Source of the DNA: Funneliformis mosseae
Taxonomy: Eukaryota; Glomeromycota; Glomeromycetes; Glomerales; Glomeraceae
DNA: 53,131 bases
NCBI GenBank assembly: GCA_910592005.1
Contig: CAJVPP010000070.1
Coordinates: 1-53,131, forward strand
Direction: 5' to 3'
The notes below the pieces were generated by a model. It did not search any database, had not been told where the DNA came from, and saw only the letters and a program-made list of their open reading frames with translations. Each line of letters opens with the position of its first letter. Position 1 is the stretch's first letter. Below are positions 1 to 11,866 of the stretch, piece after piece. Both the position numbers and the translations under genes were made by a program.

Positions 1-98
1 TTTATTTTTTTTTTTTTTTGCCTTTTTTTTTTTATATTCTATTTTCTTTTAAAAAAAAAATTTTTTCTTTTTTTTTTTTTTTTTTTTTTTTTTTCCCG

Positions 99-142
<44 letters not shown>

Positions 143-240
143 AAATGATGGTGAAAAATGATTGATCACGAATTTCATTTTTTTTTAAAAAAAAAAAAAG
201 TGGAATTTTTTTTTTTTTCAAAATAGCGCGGATCACATGA
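1..240. repeat. Poly(T)/poly(A) low-complexity tracts
   Basis: The first 240 bases are nearly all T runs followed by long A runs (about 100-140) and shorter A/T runs. I see no coding signal. A T-run passing into an A-run recurs in introns elsewhere in the window. Tract lengths may be affected by sequencing slippage. Confidence 0.85.
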
Positions 241-752
241 AATAGTTCAAATCGACCCTTTAGAAGCTCAATTCTATCCACAATTTTGCATATAGCGGGG
301 ATGATTTACATGTTTATGATGATTATTTCGGTAAATATCTTGATTTAGTATATTGGATTTGTTAAAAAAAATACCTTAACCAATTATAACTAATAAAAGA
401 ACATTTTAGGAGCTTTTGAGGGTTAAAAATAAAAAAAAAAAAAAGAGAATAACAAAAAAAGAAAATAAAAAAGGCGACACAAAAATGCATTAAAAGTTAC
501 TTCTTATGTATTGTTGACAAAATCGGAACTTTAATATGCGTATCTTGCATAATTTTTTTCTTTTTACTATTTATATTGTATTGTGTTTCAAATTTCAAAT
601 GTTTAGAATTTTGATATATATATAAATATCAACCATACAAACAATAGTTATTTCCAATTATTTTGTTTTCATAAAAACATATATATATATTTCTCTCCTT
701 TTTCTCCAAAAAATTTTTTCCCCGTCAAATAACGAAAAGTCTAATTTTAAAA
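241..752 (+). promoter_or_regulatory. Upstream region of the 236-aa gene
   Basis: No ORF is visible here. A TATA-like stretch lies at about 613-626 and another at about 680-690. It is followed by a C/T-rich stretch at about 690-725, which in fungi often precedes transcription start sites. The start codon context is A-rich with G at +4. The promoter role is inferred from position and base composition only. Confidence 0.35.
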
Positions 753-1463
753 ATGGAAGTGTACAAGTCGTATTACTTTGAAACAAAACATCAACGAATA
801 TCCTCCGCTACATATCTTCGTGAATTACTATATTCCATGTTTACCATTCTCCAAGCGACCAAAGATTCTTACATTCCTCATCCGGTACCGAAATTCCCTT
901 TAAGGCCTAACATAAGCCAACGAGAAAGTATTGGCTATTATATTATCCTTACATGGCAAGAAATCCATGGGAAACTTTTACAGAGCTTGGAAGAAGATAG
1001 CCTTCCTACGTGGACGCTTGAAGAATTAAATATTTGGTGGGGAATGGTTAGACTACTTCACCTATGCTTAATGGAACTTGCATTTAAAAATGGATGGGGA
1101 GGCTTCTTCAAACACAAGGCAGATAACGCCGAAACTCTTTTAAAACTATTCAAACATTGTGAAATGTCATTTAAGAAAGATTCATCTTATGCGAATGCGG
1201 TACATATTAGTATTAATGAATTACAAGGTGATTTGAAACCATGCAATTTGGAACAAGTGAAAGGGTTACTTCCGGTCATAGAAGGAAAAGTCTTGTTACA
1301 CTCTCAACATGATTTTAACAATTTATTCGGTATCGAAGAAAGCTTCTTGTTCGAAGGAACTAAAATCTCTAACGAAAATCTTAAAGAGGTCAATAATTTG
1401 AGAATATTAATTGGTAGAGTACAGGATCATATTAAACCGTTGATGTTGTTATTACAAAGATAA
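753..1463 (+). CDS. Uncharacterised 236-aa protein, single exon
   Basis: I do not recognise this protein. It is one uninterrupted frame with fewer AT-only codons than its surroundings, which supports a real gene. The predicted protein looks mostly helical and soluble. It has no signal peptide and no obvious membrane segment. Aromatic clusters occur near residues 83-95 (WTLEELNIWWGM) and 112-120 (NGWGGFFKH). The C-terminus is Leu-rich and amphipathic (IKPLMLLLQR). The ATG at 753 has AAAA before it and G after it, and an upstream C/T-rich block supports this start. The stop is followed by a T-rich 3' region. No intron signals are needed. It could be a lineage-specific fungal protein. I can offer no function. 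Confidence 0.7.
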   Translation: MEVYKSYYFETKHQRISSATYLRELLYSMFTILQATKDSYIPHPVPKFPLRPNISQRESIGYYIILTWQEIHGKLLQSLEEDSLPTWTLEELNIWWGMVRLLHLCLMELAFKNGWGGFFKHKADNAETLLKLFKHCEMSFKKDSSYANAVHISINELQGDLKPCNLEQVKGLLPVIEGKVLLHSQHDFNNLFGIEESFLFEGTKISNENLKEVNNLRILIGRVQDHIKPLMLLLQR

Positions 1464-1753
1464 TTCCTTTCTTATTTTTTATTTTTTTTTTTATTCCTTT
1501 TTTTTTATGTAATGGTTACTAAATAGTGTAATATACAAATAATAATAAAACATAGAATGTTTTTTTACAATCAATCAAAGTATACTGTAATTCATTCAAC
1601 CTTTTATAAAAAAAGAAACAACAAAAAGAAAGGGATTTCATACATTCGCTCGCCTCGGTGCGGCGCAGCTGAGCAGGTATGCTAGTCGTTAAAATAGAAA
1701 AGGGTTTATCTTTCAGATTTCTCCTAAATTTATTCACAAACACCGAACCCAAA

Positions 1754-1864
1754 TTACGTAATGTTCTGTATATCCATGCGGTCCTTGGCGTAATCACGGA
1801 GTTGATGAGCCGAAGCCGTTGACGTAGCAGCATTTTCATTTGGCCATTTAAGCTCAAAAGATGC
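1754..1864 (-). pseudogene. Possible gene fragment (last-exon-like)
   Basis: On the minus strand a frame stays open from 1864 to a TAA at 1754-1756. It encodes a protein-like stretch containing WPNENAATSTASAHQLRDYA and DRMDIQNIT. The DNA is clearly richer in G+C than its flanks. An overlapping minus-strand frame (1519-1857) is longer, but it ends in low-complexity sequence and reads less like protein. There is no ATG and the upstream part is missing, so this is either a terminal exon whose partner I cannot find or a remnant. Confidence 0.3.
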
Positions 1865-2069
1865 TTATTTTATACAATTTATACAATTCCCATTATAAAT
1901 TGATTTAGAACAATCAATCTTTACAATGACAAAAAATCACTTCCTCCCTTTCTTATTTTATTTTCCAAATATTATTGTAAATTTTAAGCTCCATTGCAAC
2001 ATATATGGCAAATTCTTTCTAACCTTGATAGGATAATCATTTTTATAATTCCGATAATGGTAATTTTAA

Positions 2070-2270
2070 TATAAACAGCTAAGCCTCCGATCAAATTTAT
2101 TGCCGATCAATGCAATTTTAAATGACGTATTATCCAAGTTGGATAATAGGTCGCGTTACCTACACTATTTGTACGATTTGATATTGGACGAATCCCAAAT
2201 CAGCGAAATTGACTCATTAATATATTACTATAACCGCGGGATTCCTTCGGTTGACGAATCTATATCATAA
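2070..2270 (+). pseudogene. Possible exon or gene fragment
   Basis: A frame runs open from 2070 to a TAA at 2268-2270 and contains LDNRSRYLHYLYDLILDESQ and ISEIDSLIYYYNRG. The composition is protein-like against AT-rich flanks. A possible splice acceptor (AAACAG) ends at about 2078. There is no start codon and no partner exon that I can identify, so it is probably a decayed or truncated gene. I do not recognise the family. Confidence 0.3.
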
Positions 2271-2662
2271 GGAAACTTTCGTAATAAAGGGTCAATGCGA
2301 TAAATTATAAAAAATTGGTGTAAGCAAATATGTTTTCTTACCTAATGCGCAATACATTTATTATCCCAGTCGTGTACCGTCATTATTGTTGTTGTGCTTT
2401 TGTTGCTGCCGTGTATGACGTGCCGGTGTAATTAATTACGTGACATTGTTAATTTGAAGAAATTTTCTTTAATTGTTATGTTGAGTATCGTAGGACGCTC
2501 TGATTGTATGAATCTCCTATCACTTGCAGAACAATACAATTAGTTAGTGGAAAGGTTTCTCCGAATACTGCGCCACATACCTCAATGAAACAAAGACGGC
2601 GTATGATTAATTAAAAATGAACAGTAGATTACATCAACAATGATATAAAAAACATATCATAA

Positions 2663-2875
2663 CACTTCGAAACCATTTTCCTTCTCTCTTCTCACAAAAT
2701 TTATGAACATGTTGATATCTTCTTATATTTGGAGCTATCTTCCTGGCGGTGTGATTATGAAACAGATGCATGTAACCACATGGAATTCGAAGACTGCATA
2801 TTTGAGTTAAAAATATTACATGCGCTTATATTAAACGTAAAACGAAATATTTCACAATGTTCTTCAATTTATTAA
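2663..2875 (+). pseudogene. Possible decayed coding fragment
   Basis: This stretch is open for about 70 codons between in-frame stops. It includes SHKIYEHVDIFLYLELSSWR and MEFEDCIFELKILHAL. It has no ATG at the left edge and no clear splice sites. Its codon pattern is better than random for such AT-rich DNA, but the evidence is weak and the family is not recognised. Confidence 0.22.
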
Positions 2876-4080
2876 CTTAGGTTCAATTGATTGATTGACT
2901 AATACAACTACAACTTGCCACACAAAATATGATATAAAATTGATTAGAAAACTTAGTCTTGTTTTATTAAATCGATTATTACCATTTATTAATAAGATTT
3001 CTAATATTCCTGGTGTAATTTAAATTTTTCGGTGAATTTGATACTTGTAAATTTTTACAATTTAAGTTATTAGTTTGATGTTTTTGTAACGAAAAAATGA
3101 TAAATTATCAAAATCAAATGAACTTTTTGTTACCGTTAACGTGTTATCGAAAATCAAATTAAAAGTCATCAATTCTACCGGTGAAGAGAACACTGAAAAA
3201 ATTCCTATGATTGATAAATCGGCTTTAGTCCTTCCATATGAATCATTAATGTAAAATTGCTTTTAATTTTGAAGAAATACGTAAATAATATTAACAAATG
3301 TTATGATATTAAAGTATCAAAAATTTAATGAACATGAATGAATACCTTTAGGAGGGTTTGAATGAAATTTCATGGCGGCATTTTCATTTAAAATTACGTT
3401 TTAAATGTATCCTCCAAGGTTTGTTTAATACGACATTTTTTCAACAACCTATTCCTAAATGCACGAACGATGTTTGATGGTGTAAATAAATAATTACATG
3501 TTCGCGTATGGAATTGGAAAACATATCAATACCGTATAAGAAATTTTGAATTCTCAGAAAAATATAATCGCAGAAGTTACAAAAAAATTTTCCATGTTTT
3601 AATGTTTATTATTTTGTTGTTTTCAAACAATCAGAGTTAGTGGTAAATGACAATCCTTTTTTTAAAAATTGTACAAAAAAATTCCCGCATCTAAATTTTT
3701 TATTTTTTTTTTTGCGTGATCGGCGCAGCCCAGCCGTTGTACCACTCTTAATCTGCACGCCAACCGATTATTACTGAGTCAGCATCTAGATTGTCAAATC
3801 TAAAGTCGAATTTTGGGAAATTATAAAAACACTGGAATTGCATCAATTATATGGGTTCGCAAATGAATTTAGATAAATTAAGTTTAGCTTCTCATCTTCT
3901 TTTGAAATTGTTATACGAAATTCAAAGATTATATAAGTATCGGAAATCACCAATTCCTATAAAAAGGAAGTAAATGAATTTAGTTAGCACTCAATTGACC
4001 ATATCGCACAATCGAAATATGTTGTAGCACAAGTATTGTAAACTAATCATTTGAGTGGTATACTATTTAGTGCTCCGTAA
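2876..4080. other. Intergenic, no confident gene
   Basis: No intact gene is visible. A 40-codon open stretch at about 3851-3973 (from MGSQMNLDKLSLASHLLLKL) looks mildly protein-like. A G+C-rich patch at about 3715-3770 follows a T-run, and on the minus strand that patch ends in poly(A) like a short retrotransposed sequence. Neither can be assigned. Confidence 0.4.
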
Positions 4081-4200
4081 GGGTAGGGTCGGGTCGGGTT
4101 TAAGGCATATTCGAACTCGAACCCGTTAATAATTACAGAACCCGAATTCGACTCGACCCGATCATTGTTCAACTCGGATTCGACTCGACCCGATATTGTT
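4081..4200. repeat. GGGTCGGGT / ACCCGACTCGA repeat cluster
   Basis: A short G+C-rich cluster begins with GGGTCGGGTCGGGT (about 4086-4099). It then carries the reverse-sense units ATTCGACTCGACCCGAT at 4146-4162 and again, identical, at 4178-4194. Sense and antisense units can fold back on each other. Clusters of this kind often mark the ends of small DNA transposons. No partner end was identified. Confidence 0.6.
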
Positions 4201-4803
4201 TAACCCGGGTTCGATCGAATTTTCAAGGGTAATTTACCGAAAATAAATAAAGTGTCATATACTGTAAGTCTATTTTATTTTTAAAATTTATTATTATGGT
4301 CCGGTGCAAAAAGATTTGTACAGCAAAAAAAAATTTAATTTTGTCTACATATAAATTTCTTAAATTTTAATAATATATTTATAAATTTTTTTATATAATA
4401 TAGAATATACTTCAATCTATCTTTTTATATAGTTTTTTTATTACTTTTATATTCTTTTATGTAAAATTTATTAAGGAAAACTTTTGAATTTTTTTATAAA
4501 AAAATACATAAATTTTTTATTAAAGAAATAAATTTTGATATTTTTTTCATAATATATGCAATTTTATGAGTTCATATTACGCAAGTGCATAGTTTTATAT
4601 ACAATAAATATATATTTTAAATTTGAACTAAATTGAATTAGTAGTTATTAAGAAATCAAGTTCTAAAGTTTAATAATTTTACTTTTTTCACTATAAAATA
4701 TATATAAGTTTATATAGTAAATTTTATAATAATTTATACAAACAAATTGAATCAATTCTAATAAATTTTTAATTATTATATTCGAATTCTCCTTGATGAG
4801 ACG

Positions 4804-4862
4804 ATTCCAACAAGCCTAAAATCATGAAATTCTGATCACTGGCTATGGAAAAATTGATTGTT
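4804..4862 (+). repeat. Left inner inverted block (59 bp)
   Basis: This block begins ATTCCAACAAGCCTAAAATC and ends AAAAATTGATTGTT. It matches the complement of 14361-14419 with a few substitutions over the same 59-bp length. It directly abuts the poly(A) end of the LINE (poly(T) on this strand, from 4863). Confidence 0.75.
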
Positions 4863-5849
4863 TTTTTTTAAAATGCGGTAGTTTCGCAATATCTTTATTA
4901 TGAAAGTAAAATATATAAAATAAAGTACAAATCAAAAGAAATTACAAAATTCTCGTAAAGAAATACTCTAAGACTAAGACTATAGAAGACCAACCCTACA
5001 CTCCCCAAAATCAAAACCTAACCTAAGCTAAGAAAATCACCTTTCAAGTAAAAAAATAAAGTAAAGTAAAGAGGGTGAGGCCACTACTACACTAAAAATT
5101 TAACCAATAGGATTCCATCCATATCATTGAGAAAATAGAAGAAAAGCTAAAAGAATGAATAAAAGGGTTAGATAAAAGATCATAACCTGAAGTAATAAAA
5201 TTGGCAGCTTTAGAAGCAAAAGTGATATTAAGGAATTTTTTATAATCGTAAACAAGTTAATAATGTTTATAGAAAACATTTTAAGTAAATTCAAAAATTA
5301 AATACATAAAAGAAGAGCAAGTACCTAAAGCTAATAGTTGGGATAAAAATTTCTTGAGAAAAAAATAAAAAGAAGTGTTAGAACAATTTTACAGATGAGA
5401 GCAAAAAACTCTGCAATATTATAAGTATCGAGTAGCTAACAATTTAATTGATCAATTTCATAGTTATATATATTGGTAATATTTTTTAGATAAGATTTAG
5501 ATCGTAGAATGATATTCTTCATTTCGTAGTTAACAGTGGAATACATCTAAATATAATAAAAGTTTTCATCAGCAGCATCACATCGTAAATATAAAAGTGA
5601 ATAGTCATAAAGAGATCGATGTCATAATTTAAGAATTTCTAAGGTTAGCAACATTTTAAGATGACGTTGATATTTTATTCTTTAGACAAAGAAAGTAGTA
5701 TAAGATGTATATTGTGATGCTATATTGTCATTGAGTATAAAGAAAGTGCGAACTAATTGATTTGATATAGCTGTAAATATTTTGATAAGATAAAAAGTTA
5801 AAGCAGATTGGAGATGAAGCGTTTGCGAAAGAATTCTTTGTAAAATTAT

Positions 5850-6521
5850 CTGATTGGTATAATAATTAGAACATTATTATAAGTGAAATAGCATTAAGAA
5901 GCATTAATTATGTGAAGTTAAAAAGCTGTAGTGTCTAAACAGGACTTTGTTAGAGTATTAATTTTGTTATTATAAATGTTATCAGAGTAAGCTTTAACTT
6001 TAATCATATTAACAATGAAGTTGTAAGTGTCCATTACTTAAAAAAGACAAGATCAATGCACGTGATTATTAATTTTGAGAGCAGGTTGAACAGTGGAAGC
6101 TTTTGATAGAAGGAATTTGTAATAGTTAAATTAGGAAATAATAATGGTTGAGTTAGTAAAAATAGTGATATTAAAATGGAAAAGTTATAAATAAAGCAGT
6201 GTAAATAGCTGCAAATTCAAATACAAAGAAGGAAAAGAAAGAAGATACAAAAGCAGAGAAGAAAAAAACTATTGATAAATTTTAGTGAATTTAAAGTTAG
6301 ACAAGACCCATTCTTACTGAAAGGAGATCCAAGTTTTTTAAGGACTCATCTGTGTAAAATTCTAAAACAGAAGAAGATGTAAATAAGTGAAAAAGAGTTA
6401 GTAATTGAAAATTATAAGGAGATGACAAATATTTGTTGAAAAAATTACCAAAGATAGGTAAAGAAAAATTTTTGGGTGTTATAAAAAGGCTTTGATTGTT
6501 ATTTTTCAAGAAACAAATCAA
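5850..6521 (-). pseudogene. LINE RNase H domain relic
   Basis: A 74-codon minus-strand frame ends with LEFYTDESLKNLDLLSVRMG. The segment FYTDxSL is the usual start of a retroelement RNase H domain, with the first catalytic Asp. The rest of the domain toward lower coordinates is too decayed to read. Its position downstream of the reverse transcriptase fits RNase-H-bearing LINE families. Confidence 0.55.
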
Positions 6522-7700
6522 AACAAGCTTATAAAGGGTACTATAGGACAGAACGCTATGTATTTAATTACAATGATTGTTTTTAAACGTAATTGGAATT
6601 TTTGCAATAAGAAAGAGTGGTAGCATGAAAAAAAAACTATCATAATGGCCTCTAATTTTAATAGCAGAATTCTGATGAAATTGGAAGCGTCTACAAAAAT
6701 CTAAGACATGATATTATCAGATCCTATTAGAGATATGTAATGCATTAAGTGAACTGTATCTTGATCAATTTTTGTAATTCTTTCTAGAACAAAAGAGTTG
6801 AAGAAAAATACCACCTGAATGTAATATCAGTAGTTTGATGGGAAGATGTAAGTCATTTGATTGAGTAACTATAACAGTATTTATGTCTATAGGTGTTGAT
6901 AAGTGATAATTTTCTATCTTGATCAGGACTAAGATGAAATTCTAAAGTTGAATATTAGCTTGAAGTTTGAAAACTCTATGAAATCAGATGAGTAATAGTA
7001 TAAAAATTATAAAAGGTGACCATATAGTTTTCTTGATAGTTGATTAATTGTTTTATAAAGAGCATTAAAATTTTCTTAGACTAAAAGCATGCTTCCTATA
7101 AACATTTGGAATAAATGCTTAAATCAGTGAATTCTCTCCTGTAATTTTATTGGATAGAGCTAGTAGCATATTGAGTTTGAGGTTCATTTGATTAAGAGTA
7201 CAGAGAAGAACTGGAAGCCAATCATCTGTTCTTGATATTTTAGAAAAAAGCCAATAAAAAAGAAGATTTTTGAAAAGCCACTCTTTTTGTTAAAGTTAAA
7301 GGTTCGTAAATAAAAGGATTTTCCAAGTATATTAGTTTTATTGAATATTTGTAATAGAGCATTATTGAAATTTTGTACAAGACATTGATACAGTGAAGTT
7401 AAATTATAGAAATAATACAAATGAAATAAGTCTGTTAGAGTGTATTTAGAGAGTTTTAATTTTCTTTTAACAAAGACTAAATAGGTGGTAACAAAGCTTT
7501 ACACTGTGATTCAGACGGCAATATGAATTAGAACCTGTATTTGAGTCTCAGAAGGAGAACAGTATTAAAGATGTAAATCAACTATGAATTCCTAAGGCGT
7601 TTATGCTTCATAATAATAATGGTTTTCTTAATTTCATTATGTATCTAATTAAAAATAAACTTTTTGTTAGACTTGAGTAAGATCTAAACTCTTAAGTATC

Positions 7701-7925
7701 TAGAATTAGATCAGTCTAGTTCAGTCTGATCCAGTCCAAAAAGACTGATCTTTTATTTTTTTTAGGATTGGACCAGTTTGTAAGTCAGTTCTAGGACTAA
7801 TTCAAGGACTGATCCTTAGGACTGGTCTTTATATATTTGGTCTTGTCAGTCTGTCTGATCCAAAATATATTTTCTTTTTAGTCTGAACTGATTGATAAGA
7901 CTGGTCCAAGAACTGGTCTTTAGTT
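7701..7925. repeat. hAT left subterminal motif array
   Basis: Many copies of a 9-10 base motif near GGACTGGTC or AGACTGATC occur here in both orientations, for example around 7725-7752, 7770-7850 and 7890-7920. Clustered short subterminal repeats are the known binding sites of hAT transposases. Confidence 0.75.
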
Positions 7926-8049
7926 AGCATATAGTATTATTAATTACTGTTCTACATTAATTATATTATTTTTTACAAACACCTTAATGAAACAAACTCT
8001 TTAAACTCAATGTTACCCTAACTGTTTCTGCTTCTAATCTATTTCTTAA

Positions 8050-9740
8050 AGTAAAATAACTAATCTAGCAACTGAAAAAACTTGTTCTGAAGCTACACTT
8101 ATAGTTTGAATGCACAAATATTCCCTTGTTATTTGATTTAAAATTAAAAAATCTTGTTGTTGTGATTGCCATAATAATAAAGGATCAATTTGGTTTTCTA
8201 ATGGTATTACTAAATATCTATCTAGCTCTCCTTAAATATTATATACTTGTGATAAAGTAGTTGAAGTAAAATTATTATTATTTTGTAATTGCCTAAAAAA
8301 ATTTCTTGTATTTGTAATATTATATGATATAGAAGCTATGATTAAAGTAGATGTTAAGAGATATCCATTTAACTTTAATATTAAGTCTTTTACTTTGTTA
8401 ATTTCATTTTCATCTTTAAATGCAAATAGCTTTGCTCTTAGATATAACAATGAAGAAATTTGTAATAATTCATCTAAAATTGGTAAATAATCCTCTAATT
8501 TTTGATAAATTGCATTTGTCATTATATATTGTGAAAATTCATCATCATTTATATTAAATCAAATGTTATTGAATGTCCCAAAAAACTGATTGTATATTAT
8601 TATGTATTCATAATTTGAAGCTGAAAAAAAGACAAATTACACGTTCAATTAGCTTTAAGAGATTCATTGTATTCTATTAAAAAAATAAAAAGTTATTAGA
8701 ATATATAACTTTTTTACAAATATTAATTTTAAAATTGAATTACATATATTAATAATTTGCGATCTTTATTATTAGAAATTGTTAACTAATTTCTTCATTA
8801 TCAACAGCAAGTAAATTTAAGGTAAGTTCTATTTGTTTCCACTTTTCTAACATATAATAAGTTGAATTCTATCTTGTTTTAATATTCAATTCAAGTGCCA
8901 AATAATTGATTCCTTTTACTTGACATAATACTTTTAATTTATTATTAGTTGGTTGTAAAGATTTAATATAAATCATTAAGACACATATTTTTTTAATTGA
9001 ATTACTAATTATATCAATTCCCTTAGCAACTGTTGAATTTAAAATATGTGCAGCACATTGATAATGAGAAAAATTTAAATTATTAAATTCTTCTTCAAAT
9101 TGTTCTGCTATAAAATTACCACAAATAATCATTAAGCTTGCATTATCTGTTATTAAAGCTAATGCTTTTTCTGCTAATTTAAATTCATATAAAACCTCTG
9201 TTATAGCATCTGTTATATTAATTCCATTATGATGAATTGTTATTGGAATAATATCAAGTAAAAATATTTTTAATTTTTAAGAATCATCAACATAATGAAT
9301 TGTAAGACTAAGAAATGCTATATTATTAGATGCGGTCTATATATCATTAGTGAAAGCTAGTTTTTCTAGTATTAACTTATTACTAATTTTATTTGCTCTT
9401 TTTTACTTTAAAATAATACTAATATTTGATCTTTAATTATATGTCAATTATGAAATCGATATCTAAGATCAAATTTATTGATCATTTGTCTCTATTCCTC
9501 ATATTCTACAACACTGAAGGTTGTATATCATATATAATCCAATTAATAACATATTTGTCACGCTCTTGCTATTTATTTTCAAAATGTGAATTATTGTGAT
9601 AATCATATAAGGTTTTTTGTCATTGCTTAAGTACTATAATTTTATGAGAATTTAAGTGTCTTCTTAATGAAAAAGTCCCTGTTAATGATAAAAATACAGT
9701 TTTGTATTCCTTACAAGTAAGGCGATTATTATTAAGATTA
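8050..9740 (-). pseudogene. hAT transposase relic
   Basis: Minus-strand order: a BED-like zinc finger (TCKEYKTVF then SLRRHLNSH, near 9650-9720); the hAT core HYQCAAHILN (near 9050); NIKTR, stop, NSTYYMLEKW (near 8840); and KLEDYLPILDELLQISSLLY in the 96-codon frame 8232-8522. The C-terminal dimerisation region follows (GELDRYLVIPLENQIDPLLL, then LCIQTISVASEQVFSVA, near 8060-8220). The stop between R and NSTYYML falls on the conserved Trp of the RW motif. Several frames must be joined by eye, so the gene is dead. Confidence 0.8.
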
Positions 9741-10077
9741 AAATGCTCTCATACAGTTAATTTAGAAATTCCTTTTTATTTTGATTTAATAGATCACGAT
9801 ATTGTTAATTTCTCTTGAATATCAGAATCAGCATCATCATCTCTTATTTCATCATCTTTCTGAAAATCTTCTTCATCTTGAATAATTGTAATGTTATTAT
9901 GTGTAAGAAAAAAAGAAAGCGTGAGAATTATTTTTTTAAAAAAAAAATTTAACCTTGATTTTTCATTTTGCTATTGCTAAACAATTAAAGTTAATGTTGA
10001 AGTAAAATCTGTGATTATTACATAAATAAAATTTTTATGTATCACAGATCATTATACTATATATATAAATTATAATA

Positions 10078-10181
10078 TAATAACTGGTCCTGGATTGGTC
10101 TTCAGTATATGAACTGAAGATTGCAAGACCAGTCTAATTAACCAGTTCATGATCAGTCTTATTAGAACTGATCTAATCTTA
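10078..10181. repeat. hAT right subterminal motif array
   Basis: The same motif family as at the left end recurs here (AACTGGTCC, AAGACCAGTC, GATCAGTC, AACTGATC) within the last 100 bases of the element. This supports 10181 as its right boundary. Confidence 0.75.
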
Positions 10182-11866
10182 CAAGTATCTAATACTAGCT
10201 TTTGAAGAAAGAGCATTGATAGATCACATATTATTACTATAATAGATTTCAAAAGGAAGCTGTTATGAGGTATTAATAAGGAGTTCTGATTTTGACTAAT
10301 TGACTTATATATTATTAAAAGTGAAAAAACTGTTTGCAATAGATATAATATTTGTTAGATTATCCCTAGACTTAGTGAGTCAATGAGTATCATCCATGTA
10401 GGCAAGAGCTGAAATTTTTAAGCAAAAAATATTAAAAGTGGGAAGACAAGCATCTAGACGCTATTTGACTTCTATATTAAAATCATGTGAAGAATTATTA
10501 ATAGTACATAAAAGCAGATCATAGTAAATACATTACAAAAGTAGTGATATAACTTTATCTTGATCTATTTCTGAGTAAACAAGGTATATGTTAGAATTGC
10601 TGTGAGTAGTGAATATTTGATTGAATCTAAGCAAAAATAGGCATAAAATAGTGTAAACAAATTTAGCAGAAAGGTGTAATCTTGCAAGTACCGCTGCAAG
10701 AGTAAAAACATTCACTCAGTCATAGGCTTTAAACATGTCTTATAAGAAGACCCACAGTTCTGTATTATTATACAAAGCATTTCATTTGATATTATCAAAG
10801 ATATGAATGGAATTAAAGGTGGATTTGAAAGGAAGATCAGTGAAGTTGTATCCTTTTAGAATATCGTGTTGAATAAAAACACCAGCAAGTCTTGAATTAA
10901 GTAGTCAAATAAATGCTTTCTGAATGTATTTTAATAATATAATCAAACGTGTATTATTTAAATCATATTCTATAGTTTTAATTTTAGGATCAGGTAAATA
11001 TATGCCAAATTCCAACGGTTAGGTATTGAGGAAATTTGTAAACAACTGCAGATAATATATTATAAACATTTCTTTACAAGTAGTCCCAAATGTTTCAACA
11101 TTTCATTCAAAATTTTTGATAGTCCTAGGCTTTATCATTCAGAAGTCAATCAATAATCCTATACCATTCATTCGCAGAAGGTAAGGATATATTAAATTAT
11201 TGTAAATTTGTAGATTAATTGAGTTTGCTGGAGTATATGCAGAAATTCAATCCTCTAATATCTTTTTAGTACAATGTATAAAGTCTACAACTTGTTGAAA
11301 ATGTCTGACGACTTCTTTTTTACATCAGGTTTCTTAAAAAGTAGATCTCAGGATGGAGATAAATTATTGACATATCTATCTAATATAATAGTAGTTTTTT
11401 TTCGATTAAGGGCTAAATCAATCATTCGAGATAAATTATATTTAAGTTATTAATATAGGTATCAAGAACTTCCTGAATACTTTTGAGTTTAAAATCATAT
11501 TTACACAGTTCTGCTTTTGTTTTGAGACCAGTAAGAAGAAGTTTATATCTGAAAACATAGAACGAATCAAGACATAATAAGGAGGACAATCGAAAGGAAT
11601 AGTATTTAAGTCATTAGAATGGGTAAGCTGTAAAAATTGTAAATATAAATTAATCTACTTAGTATAAATAATGAAGTCTTTGAGACACTTTTTTGATGTT
11701 TTTGCAAAGTAGTTAAGTAATTTTATATCATTATAGATTTTTGTAAAAGTGATAGGTTTCTTTGAAAAGTGGTAATTCTTTGCTTTGTATATTGGAATAC
11801 ATTTTTTGCTACTGAAATGAAGGAGTCTTAAAAGAGATCCCACGATAAGTTCAAAAGACTTTGTGA

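Larger units (their letters stand above)
7701..10181 (-). mobile_element. hAT-family DNA transposon (about 2.5 kb), degenerate
   Basis: The left end reads TAGAATTAGATCAGTCTAG and the complement of the right end reads TAAGATTAGATCAGTTCTA, an imperfect inverted repeat. It is flanked by an 8-bp target duplication, TAAGTATC (7693-7700) and CAAGTATC (10182-10189), with one mismatch. Eight-base duplications are the hAT hallmark. Both ends are dense in GGACTGGTC/AGACTGATC motifs. The interior encodes a broken hAT transposase on the minus strand. The element interrupts the LINE reverse transcriptase. Confidence 0.85.
7400..11330 (-). pseudogene. LINE reverse transcriptase, split by hAT insertion
   Basis: Reverse-transcriptase motifs are readable on the minus strand. 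They are DMFKAYD (motif A, near 10735), SEIDQDKVISLLL then stop then CIYYDLLLC (10500-10570), and the catalytic box ALAYMDDTH followed by a stop (near 10390). The frame continues to SSKASIRYL and is cut at 10182 by the hAT element. It resumes beyond it at 7692 with NKKFIFN and IHNEIKKTIIIMKHKRL. Two of the stops sit where Trp is expected. The continuity across the hAT shows that the hAT landed in an already existing RT frame. Confidence 0.8.

Noticed and set aside
1519..1857. 112-codon minus-strand frame
   Set aside because: About a third of it is translated AT-rich low complexity. A shorter overlapping frame (1754-1864) is more protein-like and is listed instead.
3700..3790. Possible SINE or tRNA-derived sequence ending in poly(A) on the minus strand
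   Set aside because: A tRNA-like A-box can be imagined, but no B-box, no cloverleaf and no second copy were found.
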